From contig NZ_CP108458.1 of assembly GCF_036242395.1 (NCBI RefSeq), positions 124,001-188,000 of the forward strand: a stretch of DNA of 64,000 nucleotides, read 5' to 3'. How positions within the stretch are numbered: position 1 is the stretch's first letter; every line of letters begins with the position of its first letter. This DNA is from Kitasatospora sp. NBC_01266 (GTDB taxonomy: Bacteria; Actinomycetota; Actinomycetes; Streptomycetales; Streptomycetaceae). Positions 9,376 through 17,958 of the stretch are shown here, piece by piece. Made by a program: the position numbers and the translations under genes. The notes beneath the pieces are model-generated. The model was not told where the DNA came from. It saw only the letters and a program-made list of their open reading frames with translations, and did not search any database.

Positions 9376-9545
9376 CCGAGCAAACTAGCCTGCCCGGCCG
9401 CCACCCCGCACATCAGGGCCTCGGCAGAGTCGCGACACCGGCCGCCAATGCCGCAACGGCCGGCCGACCAGCCGCCGTGTTTCGGTTCGCTCCGCGCGTG
9501 ATCCGGGCGGTTGCAGGAGGCGGCAGCGGAGTCTGGTCCTCGCCG

Positions 9546-10307
9546 TCAGCGGTGGAGGAAGGAGTGGCTGCGGCCGAGCTCGGTGAAGCCGCGGCGGGCG
9601 TACCACTCGCGCGGCCAGTCGTTCACGTCCGCGGCGAGGAAGAGCTGCGGGATTCCGGCAGCGGCGGCCAGCGCCAAGCCGGTCGCGAGCAGGGTGTCGC
9701 CGTGGCCCTGCCCACGGTGCGGTGTGGCGGTGGTCAGGTCCTCCAACTGGGCCAGCCCGGCGGTGGGGTCGAGGTAGAGGTCGGCCCAGGCCGTGATCTC
9801 GCCGTCCGGCGTCCGGGCGGCCAGGAAGAACACCTGCTCGGCGCCGCGCAGCCGGGCGGTGCGGCGCTCGGTGAGCTGCCGGGCGAGGTCCTCGTCCGGG
9901 GTCCAGTCCAGTTGCTGGCGGAACACCGCCGCTCGCAGCTCGGCCAGCTCGACCTGGTGCGCGGCGCGTTCGGGCCGTGCGCAGCCGGCCGTCTCCCGGG
10001 CCAGTATCAGCTCGGTGTCCCGGTCGTAGCCGACCGCCGCGAGTACCGGGGTGGCCCGCGCGCCGAGCGCCTCGTCGAGCACCGTGATCCGGTACTGCTG
10101 ACGCTTCCCGAGGCCCTGCACAGCCAGCCCGGGCAGTGCTGCCGGGTCGGCGTCCGTGGTCTCGACGATCAGTTGGTTGTGCTCCTGGGAGCGGGAGAAG
10201 TCCGGGTCGCGAACCGCGAAGGCCCCGGGCAGCTCGACGATTTCAGCGGCCTGGCGGCGGGCGAAGGCGGCGCGGAAGGCGGTCACGCGCTCAAGTAGAT
10301 CCGACAC
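9546..10307 (-). CDS. GNAT-family N-acetyltransferase, two-domain
   Basis: A 253-residue protein when started at GTG 10307 (reading MSDLLERVTAFRAAFARRQ). The N-terminal half is a degenerate GNAT-like module and the C-terminal half is the better one, with LTTATPHRGQGHGDTLLATG as the acetyl-CoA loop and a final NDWPREWYARRGFTELGRSH. Proteins of this shape are common in Streptomyces; the substrate is unknown. The longer upstream frame reaches into the divergent HIT-like gene's promoter and is not preferred. Divergent from the HIT-like gene, whose start is 93 bp away. Confidence 0.75.
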   Translation of the reverse strand: MSDLLERVTAFRAAFARRQAAEIVELPGAFAVRDPDFSRSQEHNQLIVETTDADPAALPGLAVQGLGKRQQYRITVLDEALGARATPVLAAVGYDRDTELILARETAGCARPERAAHQVELAELRAAVFRQQLDWTPDEDLARQLTERRTARLRGAEQVFFLAARTPDGEITAWADLYLDPTAGLAQLEDLTTATPHRGQGHGDTLLATGLALAAAAGIPQLFLAADVNDWPREWYARRGFTELGRSHSFLHR

Positions 10308-10399
10308 CCCGTCATGCTCGACCCACCCGCTGCCGCAGGCAACTGCTTTTCCCTGCTGCGGCCTCAGCGAGTTGATCACGGTTGTGTAGCGTCTACCAG

Positions 10400-10879
10400 A
10401 TGAGTGATGACTGGCGGATGGATCGGATCGGAAGTGCACTGCGGGGAGAGAACCCCGCCGTGCTCAGGCGCCTTGAGGCGGGCTTCGCGGTGATCGGGGA
10501 TGTGCAGTTCCTGCCCGGATACTCGGTGCTGCTCGCGGATGACGCGGATGTGCGGCGACTGTCGGACCTGCCGAGGGCGAGGCGGCTGGCCTTCCTGTCC
10601 GACATGGACCGGCTGGGGGAAGCGGTCGAGCGTGCGTGCAGGCGCCTCGACCCGGCTTTCCGTCGGGTGAACCTGGAGATCCTCGGCAATACCGACGGCT
10701 TCCTGCATGCGCATGTGTGGCCGCGATTCGAGTGGGAACCGGCCGATCTCGTGGGCATGCCGGTGTGGCTGTATCCGCACGAGCGGTGGAGCGATGAGCA
10801 GTTCGCGCTCGGCCCGCAGCATGACGTGCTGCGGGAGGCTATCGGCACGGAGCTGGATCGGTTGAAGGACGTGCGCTGA
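10400..10879 (+). CDS. HIT-like (histidine triad) hydrolase, putative
   Basis: A 159-residue protein starting at ATG 10400. The block NLEILGNTDGFLHAHVWPRF resembles the histidine-triad motif of diadenosine polyphosphate hydrolases, with H-x-H present but Trp in place of the third His. The segment GDVQFLPGYSVLLADDADV matches the earlier HIT-family strand. Likely acts on a nucleotide phosphoester, if active; the altered triad lowers confidence. Followed by a strong hairpin terminator. Confidence 0.5.
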   Translation: MSDDWRMDRIGSALRGENPAVLRRLEAGFAVIGDVQFLPGYSVLLADDADVRRLSDLPRARRLAFLSDMDRLGEAVERACRRLDPAFRRVNLEILGNTDGFLHAHVWPRFEWEPADLVGMPVWLYPHERWSDEQFALGPQHDVLREAIGTELDRLKDVR

Positions 10880-10918
10880 CGGGTCGGCCCCGTTGTGACG
10901 ACCGGGCGGGACCGGGCC

Positions 10919-10964
10919 GGGGCCCTTCCTCGGCGCCGTGCTGGCGGCACCGAGGAAGGGCCCC
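10919..10964 (+). terminator. Strong hairpin terminator
   Basis: A perfect 15-bp stem, GGGGCCCTTCCTCGG (10919-10933) pairing with 10950-10964, with a 16-base loop, 40 bp after the HIT-like stop. There is no T-run, as is common for actinomycete terminators. Confidence 0.8.
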
Positions 10965-11005
10965 GACACTGACCCGGCCCGGTCAGCGCCTGCAGCGGTG
11001 CCCTA

Positions 11006-11176
11006 GGGCTGTCGTCAAACCCCCTTCGTCGCCCGCAGGGCGGCTTGGCGGCGTCAGGTGCGTGCTCTCGGCGTGCCGGGCGCAGGCCCTCGTACTGGAC
11101 GTACTTGGGCCTGTGCCCGGTGCGGCGAGAGTGCGTGCATGGCGTCGCCGAGCAGAGGGGGGTTTGACGACAGCCC
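11006..11176. mobile_element. 171-bp MITE with 19-bp perfect terminal inverted repeats and CTA target duplication
   Basis: The ends are GGGCTGTCGTCAAACCCCC at 11006-11024 and its exact reverse complement at 11158-11176. They are flanked by CTA at 11003-11005 and 11177-11179, which fits a 3-bp target duplication. An inner inverted repeat (gcaggccctcgtac / gtacttgggcctgtgc, about 11080-11115) makes the whole element strongly foldable. It has no coding capacity, so it would need a transposase in trans; the ends and target resemble IS5-type elements (inference). The right CTA is the stop codon of the alpha-galactosidase gene read on the other strand. Confidence 0.8.
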
Positions 11177-13573
11177 CTAAACGTGGCCGGCCGCTGCGGG
11201 GCTGCCGGTCAGCGGCAGGGTGTTGTCCAGCTGCTGCCAGTTGCCGGACGGTCCGGTGCCGACGCGGTACCACTGCCACAGGCTGTTGTCGGCGCCGCGG
11301 GCGTAGACGTTGGCGCGGCCCGCGACCTCGGCCGCACTCGGTGCGCCGGCGATGACCTGGCTGCCGAGGCTGTACCAGCCGCTGCTCCAGCCGCCGCCGG
11401 CCGTCCAGTTGAGTTCGCCGACCGTGCCGCCGCTCTGGGCGGCGAACACGTCGAGCTGGCCGGGACCGGCGCTGGCCGCGGCGGGGGACGAGGTCAGCGT
11501 GCCGCCGAGGCTCGACCAGCCGGTCCACGCGCCGTTGACGTAGCTCCTCTGCCACAGGGCGTTGTCGGTGCCGCGGGCGAAGACGTCGACGCGGTTCAGC
11601 GACGCCACGGCGGCCGGGGCTCCGGTGAACGTGCCGGGGCCGGTGGTGGTGTTCGGGCCGCCCAGGTTGGTCCAGTCGGCCGTCCACGCGACGTTCGGGC
11701 TGTTGGCCGCACCCGAGCCGGGGACCTGCTGGTAGGTCTTCTGGTACAGGGCACCGTCGGTGCCGCGGACGAACACGTCGATGCGGTCCTGGCCCAGGCC
11801 GGCCGCGGTCGGGCTGTCCGACAGGGTTCCGCCGAGGCTGGCCCAGGCGCCCCAGGCGCCGTTGGTGTAGGTGTCCTCCCACAGGGCGTTGTCGCCGCCC
11901 CGGACGAAGACGTCGGTACCGGACGGCGAGGACACGACCGCCGGGGCGCCCTGGATCGAGCCGGGGCCGGTGGAGCCGGCGGTGCCCAGCGGCAGGGTCT
12001 GCCAGGCAGACCACGAACCGCCGTTCCAGCTCTTCTGGTTCAGGCCCGAGGCGCCGGCGGCGAACACCGTCTCCGGCTTCTGCTCACTCGCGCCGGTCAG
12101 TCCCAGCATCACCGACTGGTGGGCGGCCAGGGTGAAGGAGAGCGATCCGGTCTGGCTCAGGCTGCCGAGACCGGCGCCGGTGTACAGGTTCTGCACCGAC
12201 GGACTGCCCAGCAGATCCAGGCCCTGCGTGGTGAACGAGTACGTCGTCGACGAGGCGCTCGTGTTCAGCAGCAGGACGGCGCGGCTCCCGGGCGTCGCGA
12301 GCTGCTTGGACCACACCTGCACGGTGCCGTTGTCGAGGACTTTCTGGGCCTGCTTGTCGGCGCTGTCCTGGTCGACGGCGATGACGGCCTGGTTGGCGAC
12401 GACGGCCGCGGTGGCCGGGGTGAGGTTGGTGACGTCCGTCGACAGGACGAGCGGCGCGCCTTGGATGGCCCACATGCCGAAGTAGGACTGCTGCTCGTCG
12501 GGGGTGAGTCCGTAGGTCGTGCCGCCGCTGGACTGCTGCCGGCCGGTGGTGGGGTCGTTACCGAAGCCGGGTCCGATCAGCAGGTAGTCCGGGTCGTTGT
12601 ACTGCCCTGCGGCTTCGTTGCTGGGGTGGTCGTTCAGCAGGAAGTTGTTCTGCACGTTGCCGAAGTTGATCCAGGAGGAGCCGCCGTCGGCCGGGGTCCC
12701 GTAGCCGTTCGCCCCGGTGATGTCGCTTCCGGTGCGCCAGGTTCGCCCGGCCGCGCCGCCCCAGAGAGACGGGTTGTCGGGTCCGCCCTGTCCCCATTCG
12801 CAGACCTCCAGGGACATCGGACGGGGCACGCCGGCCGAGGTCCTGGCGTTGGCCAGCAGGCTGCCCCAGGCCTCGTAGTCGGCCATGGTCGAGCCGTAGC
12901 CCGAGGGCACACCGCCGCAGTGGTCGACCTTGACCCAGTCGAAGCCCCAGGTGGCGAAGGTCGTGACATCGGCGGCCTCGTGGCCGCCGCTGCCGTTCTG
13001 TCCGCCGCACCCGCTGGTCCCGGTGTCGGTGTAGATGCCGGCGTACAGCCCGAGCGAGTGGATGTAGCCGGTGAGGTCGCTCATCGAGTTGAGCGTCACC
13101 GAGGGCACGGTGGTGCCGTTGGACAGGGTGACCGCCTTGGTCCGGTAGCCCGAGAGGAAGGCGGAGTCGGGGACGATGTTCCCGCCCGCGTCGCGGCCGG
13201 CGGACCCGTTGGTCCACCAGCCGCCGTCCATGCCGACGTCCCTGTATCCGAGGTCGGCCATGCTCTCGTGCGTGCCGGAGCCGTTGAGCGGGAGGTCGCT
13301 GTTCTGCGCGGCGAGCGCCGCGGCCGCGTCGGCGATGTTCTGCGAGTCGTAGTTGTTGTTGTAGAAGTACCAGGAGTTCCAGCCCATCGGCGCCGTCATG
13401 GCGCCGAACGTGCCGGGCGGAACCGACGCCGCGGCGGGCGTCGGCCGGCTGACGGCCGTCACCGCCAGCGAGCCGGCCAGGGCCATCGTGACGCTCAGCG
13501 CCGCGGTCGCGATGCGTCTACCGAGCGTGCGGGCCGTCCGTGCCTGACGGACCGCCGATTCCATGTCGGTCAT
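11177..13573 (-). CDS. Secreted GH27 alpha-galactosidase with C-terminal propeller-like repeats
   Basis: A 798-residue exported enzyme; ATG 13573 has GGAGG at the right distance. A twin-Arg-like basic start and hydrophobic stretch end near AAAS (residue 50). The GH27 catalytic domain (about 55-435) begins with APMGWNSWYFY, has the nucleophile Asp217 in WVKVDHCGG and the acid/base Asp284 in WRTGSDI. A beta-sandwich follows. Residues about 515-798 hold repeated DVFVRGxDNALW units typical of sialidase/tectonin-like propellers, probably for binding polysaccharide. It should release galactose from galactomannan or similar glycans outside the cell, feeding the divergent galactonate operon. The stop codon TAG lies in the target duplication of the MITE. 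Confidence 0.88.
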   Translation of the reverse strand: MTDMESAVRQARTARTLGRRIATAALSVTMALAGSLAVTAVSRPTPAAASVPPGTFGAMTAPMGWNSWYFYNNNYDSQNIADAAAALAAQNSDLPLNGSGTHESMADLGYRDVGMDGGWWTNGSAGRDAGGNIVPDSAFLSGYRTKAVTLSNGTTVPSVTLNSMSDLTGYIHSLGLYAGIYTDTGTSGCGGQNGSGGHEAADVTTFATWGFDWVKVDHCGGVPSGYGSTMADYEAWGSLLANARTSAGVPRPMSLEVCEWGQGGPDNPSLWGGAAGRTWRTGSDITGANGYGTPADGGSSWINFGNVQNNFLLNDHPSNEAAGQYNDPDYLLIGPGFGNDPTTGRQQSSGGTTYGLTPDEQQSYFGMWAIQGAPLVLSTDVTNLTPATAAVVANQAVIAVDQDSADKQAQKVLDNGTVQVWSKQLATPGSRAVLLLNTSASSTTYSFTTQGLDLLGSPSVQNLYTGAGLGSLSQTGSLSFTLAAHQSVMLGLTGASEQKPETVFAAGASGLNQKSWNGGSWSAWQTLPLGTAGSTGPGSIQGAPAVVSSPSGTDVFVRGGDNALWEDTYTNGAWGAWASLGGTLSDSPTAAGLGQDRIDVFVRGTDGALYQKTYQQVPGSGAANSPNVAWTADWTNLGGPNTTTGPGTFTGAPAAVASLNRVDVFARGTDNALWQRSYVNGAWTGWSSLGGTLTSSPAAASAGPGQLDVFAAQSGGTVGELNWTAGGGWSSGWYSLGSQVIAGAPSAAEVAGRANVYARGADNSLWQWYRVGTGPSGNWQQLDNTLPLTGSPAAAGHV

Positions 13574-13730
13574 TTCCAACCTCCATTGCCGGGTGGGGAC
13601 GAGGGGGTCTTGAGGAAGTGCGGGTGTGGAAGAAGCGGGGTGTTGCAGAAGCGGCGCCAGCGGGCCCGTGGCAGGTGGTGACCCGGGCAGGCCGACGGCA
13701 CGTTCGCCGGCGCGGCGCTGCTGGGCTCGA

Positions 13731-13760
13731 ATCCTGGGACCGGACAACCAGCACTGTCAA
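13731..13760 (-). promoter_or_regulatory. Sigma70-type promoter for the alpha-galactosidase and AT-rich operator region
   Basis: On the minus strand TTGACA (13760-13755) and CAGGAT (13736-13731) are separated by 18 bp, a good housekeeping promoter match, with a leader of about 150 nt to the start codon. The adjoining stretch 13755-13782 (containing gatatttgcataattaatca) is strikingly AT-rich for this genome and lies between the divergent genes, so it may hold the operator of the FadR-type regulator encoded in the operon. Confidence 0.55.
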
Positions 13761-13799
13761 GATATTTGCATAATTAATCACAAGCGCTACGGTGACGAC

Positions 13800-14567
13800 G
13801 TGACTGAGCAGACCTGTCGAAGATTCCAGGGCCGCGTCGCCCTGATCACCGGTGCCGCCAGCGGCATCGGCGCCGCCACCGCGAGGCGGCTGGCCGCCGA
13901 GGGCGCGGCCGTGGTGGCCGTCGACATCGCCGATGCGGCCGGCCGGGCCGTCGTCGAGGCGATCACCGGCGAGGGCGGCCAAGCGGAGTACCGGCACGGC
14001 GACGTGACCTCGGCCGCGATGTGGGACGAGCTGGCCGCGCACGTGCGCAGCCGCTACGGACGGCTGGACGTGCTGCACAGCAACGCCTACGCCGTCGTGG
14101 TCAAACCCGCCCACGAGCTGACCGAGGGCGAGTGGGACACCCAGCTCGCGGTGACGCTCAAGGCCTCCTGGCTGGCGATCCGCGCCTTCGCCGGGGCGCT
14201 GCGGGAGAGCGAGGGTTCGGTGGTGCTCACCTCCTCGGTGCACGCGCTGGTAGGCCTGCCGGGACACCCGGCGTACGCCGCCGCCAAGGGCGCGCTGTGT
14301 GCGATGGGCCGTCAACTCGCCGTCGAGTACGGCCCGCAGGTGCGGGTCAACACCATCGTGCCCGGGCCGATCATGACGGCGGCCTGGGACCGGGTGGACG
14401 AGGCCGGGCGGGCCGACAGCGTCAGCGAGACCGTCGCCAAGCGCTTCGGCCGGCCCGAGGAGGTGGCGGCGGCCGTGGCCTTCCTCGCCTCCTCGGACGC
14501 CTCCTACGTCACCGGCGTGAACCTGGTGGTGGACGGCGGCTGGTCCGTCGTCAAGGCTTCCTCGTGA
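13800..14567 (+). CDS. SDR-family sugar dehydrogenase, likely galactose 1-dehydrogenase
   Basis: A 255-residue short-chain dehydrogenase starting at GTG 13800. It has TGAASGIG for NAD(P) binding, the catalytic Ser in LTSSVHA and YAAAK for the Tyr-Lys pair, and the standard ending YVTGVNLVVDGGWS. The usual NNAG motif reads HSNAYA. It is the first gene of the galactonate operon, so oxidation of D-galactose to galactono-lactone is the natural guess; a 2-keto-3-deoxy sugar acid is the alternative. The function comes from context, not from a diagnostic motif. Confidence 0.75.
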   Translation: MTEQTCRRFQGRVALITGAASGIGAATARRLAAEGAAVVAVDIADAAGRAVVEAITGEGGQAEYRHGDVTSAAMWDELAAHVRSRYGRLDVLHSNAYAVVVKPAHELTEGEWDTQLAVTLKASWLAIRAFAGALRESEGSVVLTSSVHALVGLPGHPAYAAAKGALCAMGRQLAVEYGPQVRVNTIVPGPIMTAAWDRVDEAGRADSVSETVAKRFGRPEEVAAAVAFLASSDASYVTGVNLVVDGGWSVVKASS

Positions 14568-14628
14568 ACACGCGAAGGATCGACGCGCGGGCCGCCCGCC
14601 CGCGCAGACCCACGGAGGACCAGTCGCC

Positions 14629-15345
14629 ATGAACCACCCGGTACGAGGACTGCACGGACAGGCCGTCGAGGTCATCGGCGCGCAGATCATCGGCGGCGCG
14701 TACGCCCCGGGCGACTCGCTCTACCCCGACCAGCTCGAGCGGGAACTCGGCGTCAGCAAGACCGTCGTGCGCGAGGCGCTGCGGGTGCTGGCCTCCAAGG
14801 GGCTGATCGACTCCCGCCAGAAGCGCGGCACCTTCGTGCGACCGCGCACCGACTGGAACCTGCTGGACAGCGACCTGCTGCGCTGGCAGGGCCTGGGCAC
14901 CCCCGACGAGACCTTCCTCGACAACCTCGGCGAGGTCCGCGCCATCGTCGAACCGGCCGGGGCCCGGCTGGCCGCCGAGCGCCGCGACGAGAGCGACCTG
15001 GCCGCGCTGCAGGACGCACTCGAGCGGATGGCAGCCGCGGGCAGTGACGCCCACGCCGCTGTCGAGGCCGACCTCGCCTTCCACCGAGCGCTGCTGGCCG
15101 CCGCCCACAACGAGCTCCTCACCCGCATGGAGGTCGTGATCGAGGCCGGTCTGCGGGTGCGCGACCACATCGTGCACGGCGCCGACCAGAGCGCCGACGC
15201 CGTCCCCGCCCACCGGGCCGTCCTGGACGCCGTGCGCGCCCAGCAGCCGGAGGCGGCCGCCCGCGCCGTCCAGGACCTGCTCACCCAGGCCGCCGCCGAC
15301 CTGCACAGCCTTCTTGACGACAACAGACCGGGGGAGACCGGATGA
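14629..15345 (+). CDS. FadR-subfamily GntR regulator of the galactonate operon
   Basis: A 238-residue regulator, ATG 14629 with GGAGGA 9 bases upstream. The N-terminal winged helix contains LERELGVSKTVVREALRVLA and GLIDSRQKRGTFVRP; the C-terminal FCD domain has EVRAIVEPAGARLAAER, DLAFHRALLAAAHN and the metal/ligand His in VPAHRAVLDAV. This is the DgoR type of architecture, so it probably represses the operon and is relieved by galactonate or a later intermediate. Its stop overlaps the dgoD start by 4 bases (ATGA), so the regulator is made with the enzymes. Confidence 0.85.
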   Translation: MNHPVRGLHGQAVEVIGAQIIGGAYAPGDSLYPDQLERELGVSKTVVREALRVLASKGLIDSRQKRGTFVRPRTDWNLLDSDLLRWQGLGTPDETFLDNLGEVRAIVEPAGARLAAERRDESDLAALQDALERMAAAGSDAHAAVEADLAFHRALLAAAHNELLTRMEVVIEAGLRVRDHIVHGADQSADAVPAHRAVLDAVRAQQPEAAARAVQDLLTQAAADLHSLLDDNRPGETG

Positions 15346-16487
15346 AGATCACAGCACTGGAGACCTTCCTCGTCGCACCACGCTGGCTGTTCCTGCGCAT
15401 CGCCACCGACGAGGGGATCACCGGCTGGGGCGAACCCGTCGTGGAGGGCCGCGCCGAAACCGTCCAGGCGGCCGTCCGCGAACTCGCCGACCACCTGGTC
15501 GGCGAGGACCCGCTGCGCATCGAGCACCACTGGCAGATCCTCACCAAGGGCGGCTTCTACCGCGGTGGCCCGGTGCTCTCCAGCGCGGTCGCCGGCATCG
15601 ACCAGGCGCTCTGGGACATCGCCGGCAAGGCCCACGGCGTGCCCGTCCACCAGCTGCTCGGCGGCCACGTCCGCGACCGGGTGCGGATGTACGCGTGGAT
15701 CGGCGGCGACCGCCCCGCCGACGTCGCCGAACTCGCCCGGGCCCAGGTGGAAGCGGGCTTCACCGCCGTCAAGATGAACGGCTCCGCGCAGCTGCGCCCC
15801 ATCGACACCCCCGCCCAGACCCAGGCCGTGATCGACCGGGTGGCCGCCGTGCGCGAGGTCCTCGGGGACGAACGCGACGTGGCCATCGACTTCCACGGCC
15901 GGATGTCCACGGCCATGTCCCGGCGCCTGCTGCCCCTGCTGGAGCCGCTGCACCCGCTGTTCGTGGAGGAGCCCGTCCTGCCCGAGCACGCCCGCGACCT
16001 GCGCAGCCTCGTCGACTCGACCTCCGTGCCGCTGGCGGTGGGTGAGCGGCTCTACTCCCGCTCGGACTTCCGCGACGTGCTCGCCACCGGCATCGCCGTC
16101 GCCCAGCCCGATGTGTCCCACGCCGGCGGCATCTCCGAGGTCCGGCGCATCGCCTCCCTCGCCGAGGTCCACGACGTCACGATGGCCCCGCACTGCCCGC
16201 TCGGCCCGATCGCCCTCGCGGCCAGCCTCCAACTCGCCTTCGCGATACCGAACTTCCTCATCCAGGAACAGAGCCTCGGGATCCACTACAACCAGGGCAA
16301 CGACCTGCTGGACTACCTGCTCGACCCCGAGCCGTTCCGCTTCACCGACGGCCACGCCGCCCGGCCCACCGGCCCTGGCCTGGGCATCGAGATCGACGAG
16401 GACGCCGTGCGCCGCGCCGCCGAGACCGGCCACCGCTGGCGCAACCCCGTCTGGCACCACCAGGACGGGTCGTTCGCGGAATGGTGA
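15342..16487 (+). CDS. dgoD: D-galactonate dehydratase
   Basis: A 381-residue enolase-superfamily enzyme that converts D-galactonate to 2-keto-3-deoxygalactonate. It matches the remembered E. coli DgoD along its full length: FLRIATDEGITGWGEPVVEG, GGFYRGGPVLSSAVAGIDQA, WIGGDRPADV, DFHGR (metal ligand and catalytic His), FVEEPVLPEHA, VGERLYSRSDF, APHCPLGPIALAA (catalytic His) and the ending WRNPVWHHQDGSFAEW. All metal ligands in the DFHGR, EEP and GER positions are present. Second enzyme of the operon, overlapped on both sides by its neighbours. Confidence 0.95.
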   Translation: MKITALETFLVAPRWLFLRIATDEGITGWGEPVVEGRAETVQAAVRELADHLVGEDPLRIEHHWQILTKGGFYRGGPVLSSAVAGIDQALWDIAGKAHGVPVHQLLGGHVRDRVRMYAWIGGDRPADVAELARAQVEAGFTAVKMNGSAQLRPIDTPAQTQAVIDRVAAVREVLGDERDVAIDFHGRMSTAMSRRLLPLLEPLHPLFVEEPVLPEHARDLRSLVDSTSVPLAVGERLYSRSDFRDVLATGIAVAQPDVSHAGGISEVRRIASLAEVHDVTMAPHCPLGPIALAASLQLAFAIPNFLIQEQSLGIHYNQGNDLLDYLLDPEPFRFTDGHAARPTGPGLGIEIDEDAVRRAAETGHRWRNPVWHHQDGSFAEW

Positions 16488-17335
16488 CCGACCTGCCGAT
16501 CGCGGCCCGCACCGACCCGGCCCACGGCGGCCGGTGGACCTCGCTGCGGGCCGGCGACCGCGAATGGCTCTGGACCCGCCCGGATCCGGCCCGCAGCACC
16601 GTCCGCCCCGGCGACGCCTTCGTGGACGCCGGCGGACTGGAGGAGTGCGTCCCGACCGTGCGCGGCATACCCGACCACGGCGACGCCTGGTCCCGGCCCT
16701 GGCGGCGCGAGGGCGACACCGAGATCCTGCACTCCCCCGACTTCGAGCTGCGCCGGCGCGTCGAGAGCGGTCCGGCAACGCTGCGCGCCCGCTACGAGCT
16801 GCACGCCGACCCGGGCTACCGCCTGATCTGGGCCGCCCACGCACTGCTCGACGTCACCCCGGCCGCCCGGTTGGCCGCGCCGCACGCCACACCGACCCGG
16901 CTCTTCCCCGAGGCGGCCGAGCTGCTGGCACACCCGTGGCCCGCCAGTGCCCACCACCTCACCGGCCCCTGGCCCGCGCCCCACGGCCTGCGCCTGGACC
17001 GCCTCGGCCCCGACGACGGCACCGCCGTGGGCGCGATCCTCACCGACTGCGCGAGCGTGACCGTCATCGACGGCCCCGACACGCTCACCCTGTCCCTGCG
17101 GACCGACGCCGACGTCCCCGTCTCCGTCGCCCTCTGGCGCAACCTGCGCGGCTTCCCGGCGCCGACCCCCTACCGCAGCATCGGCGTCGAACCGATGCTC
17201 GGATCCGTCTTCGACCTGGCCGAGGCCGGGCCCGGCGACGCCGCGACCGTGCCACCCGGCGGCACGCTGCGCTGGGAGCTCGACATCACCGCGACCAGCA
17301 CCCGCCCCCCTGGACCGACAAGGCCCCTCGTATGA
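16481..17335 (+). CDS. Aldose 1-epimerase-like protein
   Basis: A 284-residue protein starting at ATG 16481 inside the last codons of dgoD. The block GGRWTSLRAGDREWLWTRP and later GGLEECVPTVRG, GIPDHGDAWSRPW and YRSIGVEPMLG fit the galactose mutarotase-like superfamily, which interconverts sugar anomers in the cytoplasm. In this operon it would supply the anomer oxidised by the dehydrogenase. The paired catalytic His/Glu of true GalM is only partly recognisable (His in PDHGDAW, Glu in GVEPMLG). Confidence 0.7.
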   Translation: MVTDLPIAARTDPAHGGRWTSLRAGDREWLWTRPDPARSTVRPGDAFVDAGGLEECVPTVRGIPDHGDAWSRPWRREGDTEILHSPDFELRRRVESGPATLRARYELHADPGYRLIWAAHALLDVTPAARLAAPHATPTRLFPEAAELLAHPWPASAHHLTGPWPAPHGLRLDRLGPDDGTAVGAILTDCASVTVIDGPDTLTLSLRTDADVPVSVALWRNLRGFPAPTPYRSIGVEPMLGSVFDLAEAGPGDAATVPPGGTLRWELDITATSTRPPGPTRPLV

Positions 17336-17958
17336 ACCTCACCGACCTGCCCTACCGGACACTGGCCATCGTGCGCGGCACCGACCGCGACGCGGCCCTG
17401 CGCACCGTCCTCACCCTCGCCGAGGAGGGCATCACCGCCACCGAGGTGTCGCTGACCACCCCCGGCGCGCTGTGGGTGATCGAGCGGGCCCGCCGCGAGC
17501 TCGGCCCGCACGCCACGCTCGGCGCCGGCACCGTGCTCAGCGGCGAGGACGCGGCGCGCGCCGCCGACGCCGGCGCGGGCTTCCTGGTCACTCCCGGCCT
17601 CGGCGACGGCCTGCGCCACGGGCCGGCGCCCGAACTCCCCATGCTGATCGGCGCGGTGACGCCCAGTGAGGTGATCGTCGCCACCGAGCGCGGAGCCCTC
17701 GGCGTCAAGCTCTTCCCCGCCTCCCTCGGCGGCCCCGGCTACCTGAAGGCCCTTCGGGACCCCTTCCCCACCGTGCCGTTCGTGCCCGTCGGCGGCATCG
17801 ACGCGGCCCGCGCCCTCGCCTACCTCGCCGCCGGCGCGGTCGCGGTGGGTGTCGGCTCACCCCTGGTCGGCGACGCCGCCGCCGGTGGAGACCTGACCGC
17901 CCTGCGCGAGCGCGTCGCCGAGTGGCGCACCGCCCTGACCGAGGAGATCGCGGCATGA
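17332..17958 (+). CDS. dgoA: 2-keto-3-deoxy-6-phosphogalactonate aldolase
   Basis: A 208-residue class I aldolase (KDPG/KDPGal family; E. coli DgoA is about 205 residues) that splits KDPGal into pyruvate and glyceraldehyde 3-phosphate. LAIVRGTDRDAALRTV and ITATEVSLTTP carry the Arg and catalytic Glu, and the Schiff-base Lys is in GALGVKLFPAS. It overlaps the preceding gene by ATGA and the next kinase gene by ATGA, so translation is coupled. Confidence 0.92.
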   Translation: MNLTDLPYRTLAIVRGTDRDAALRTVLTLAEEGITATEVSLTTPGALWVIERARRELGPHATLGAGTVLSGEDAARAADAGAGFLVTPGLGDGLRHGPAPELPMLIGAVTPSEVIVATERGALGVKLFPASLGGPGYLKALRDPFPTVPFVPVGGIDAARALAYLAAGAVAVGVGSPLVGDAAAGGDLTALRERVAEWRTALTEEIAA

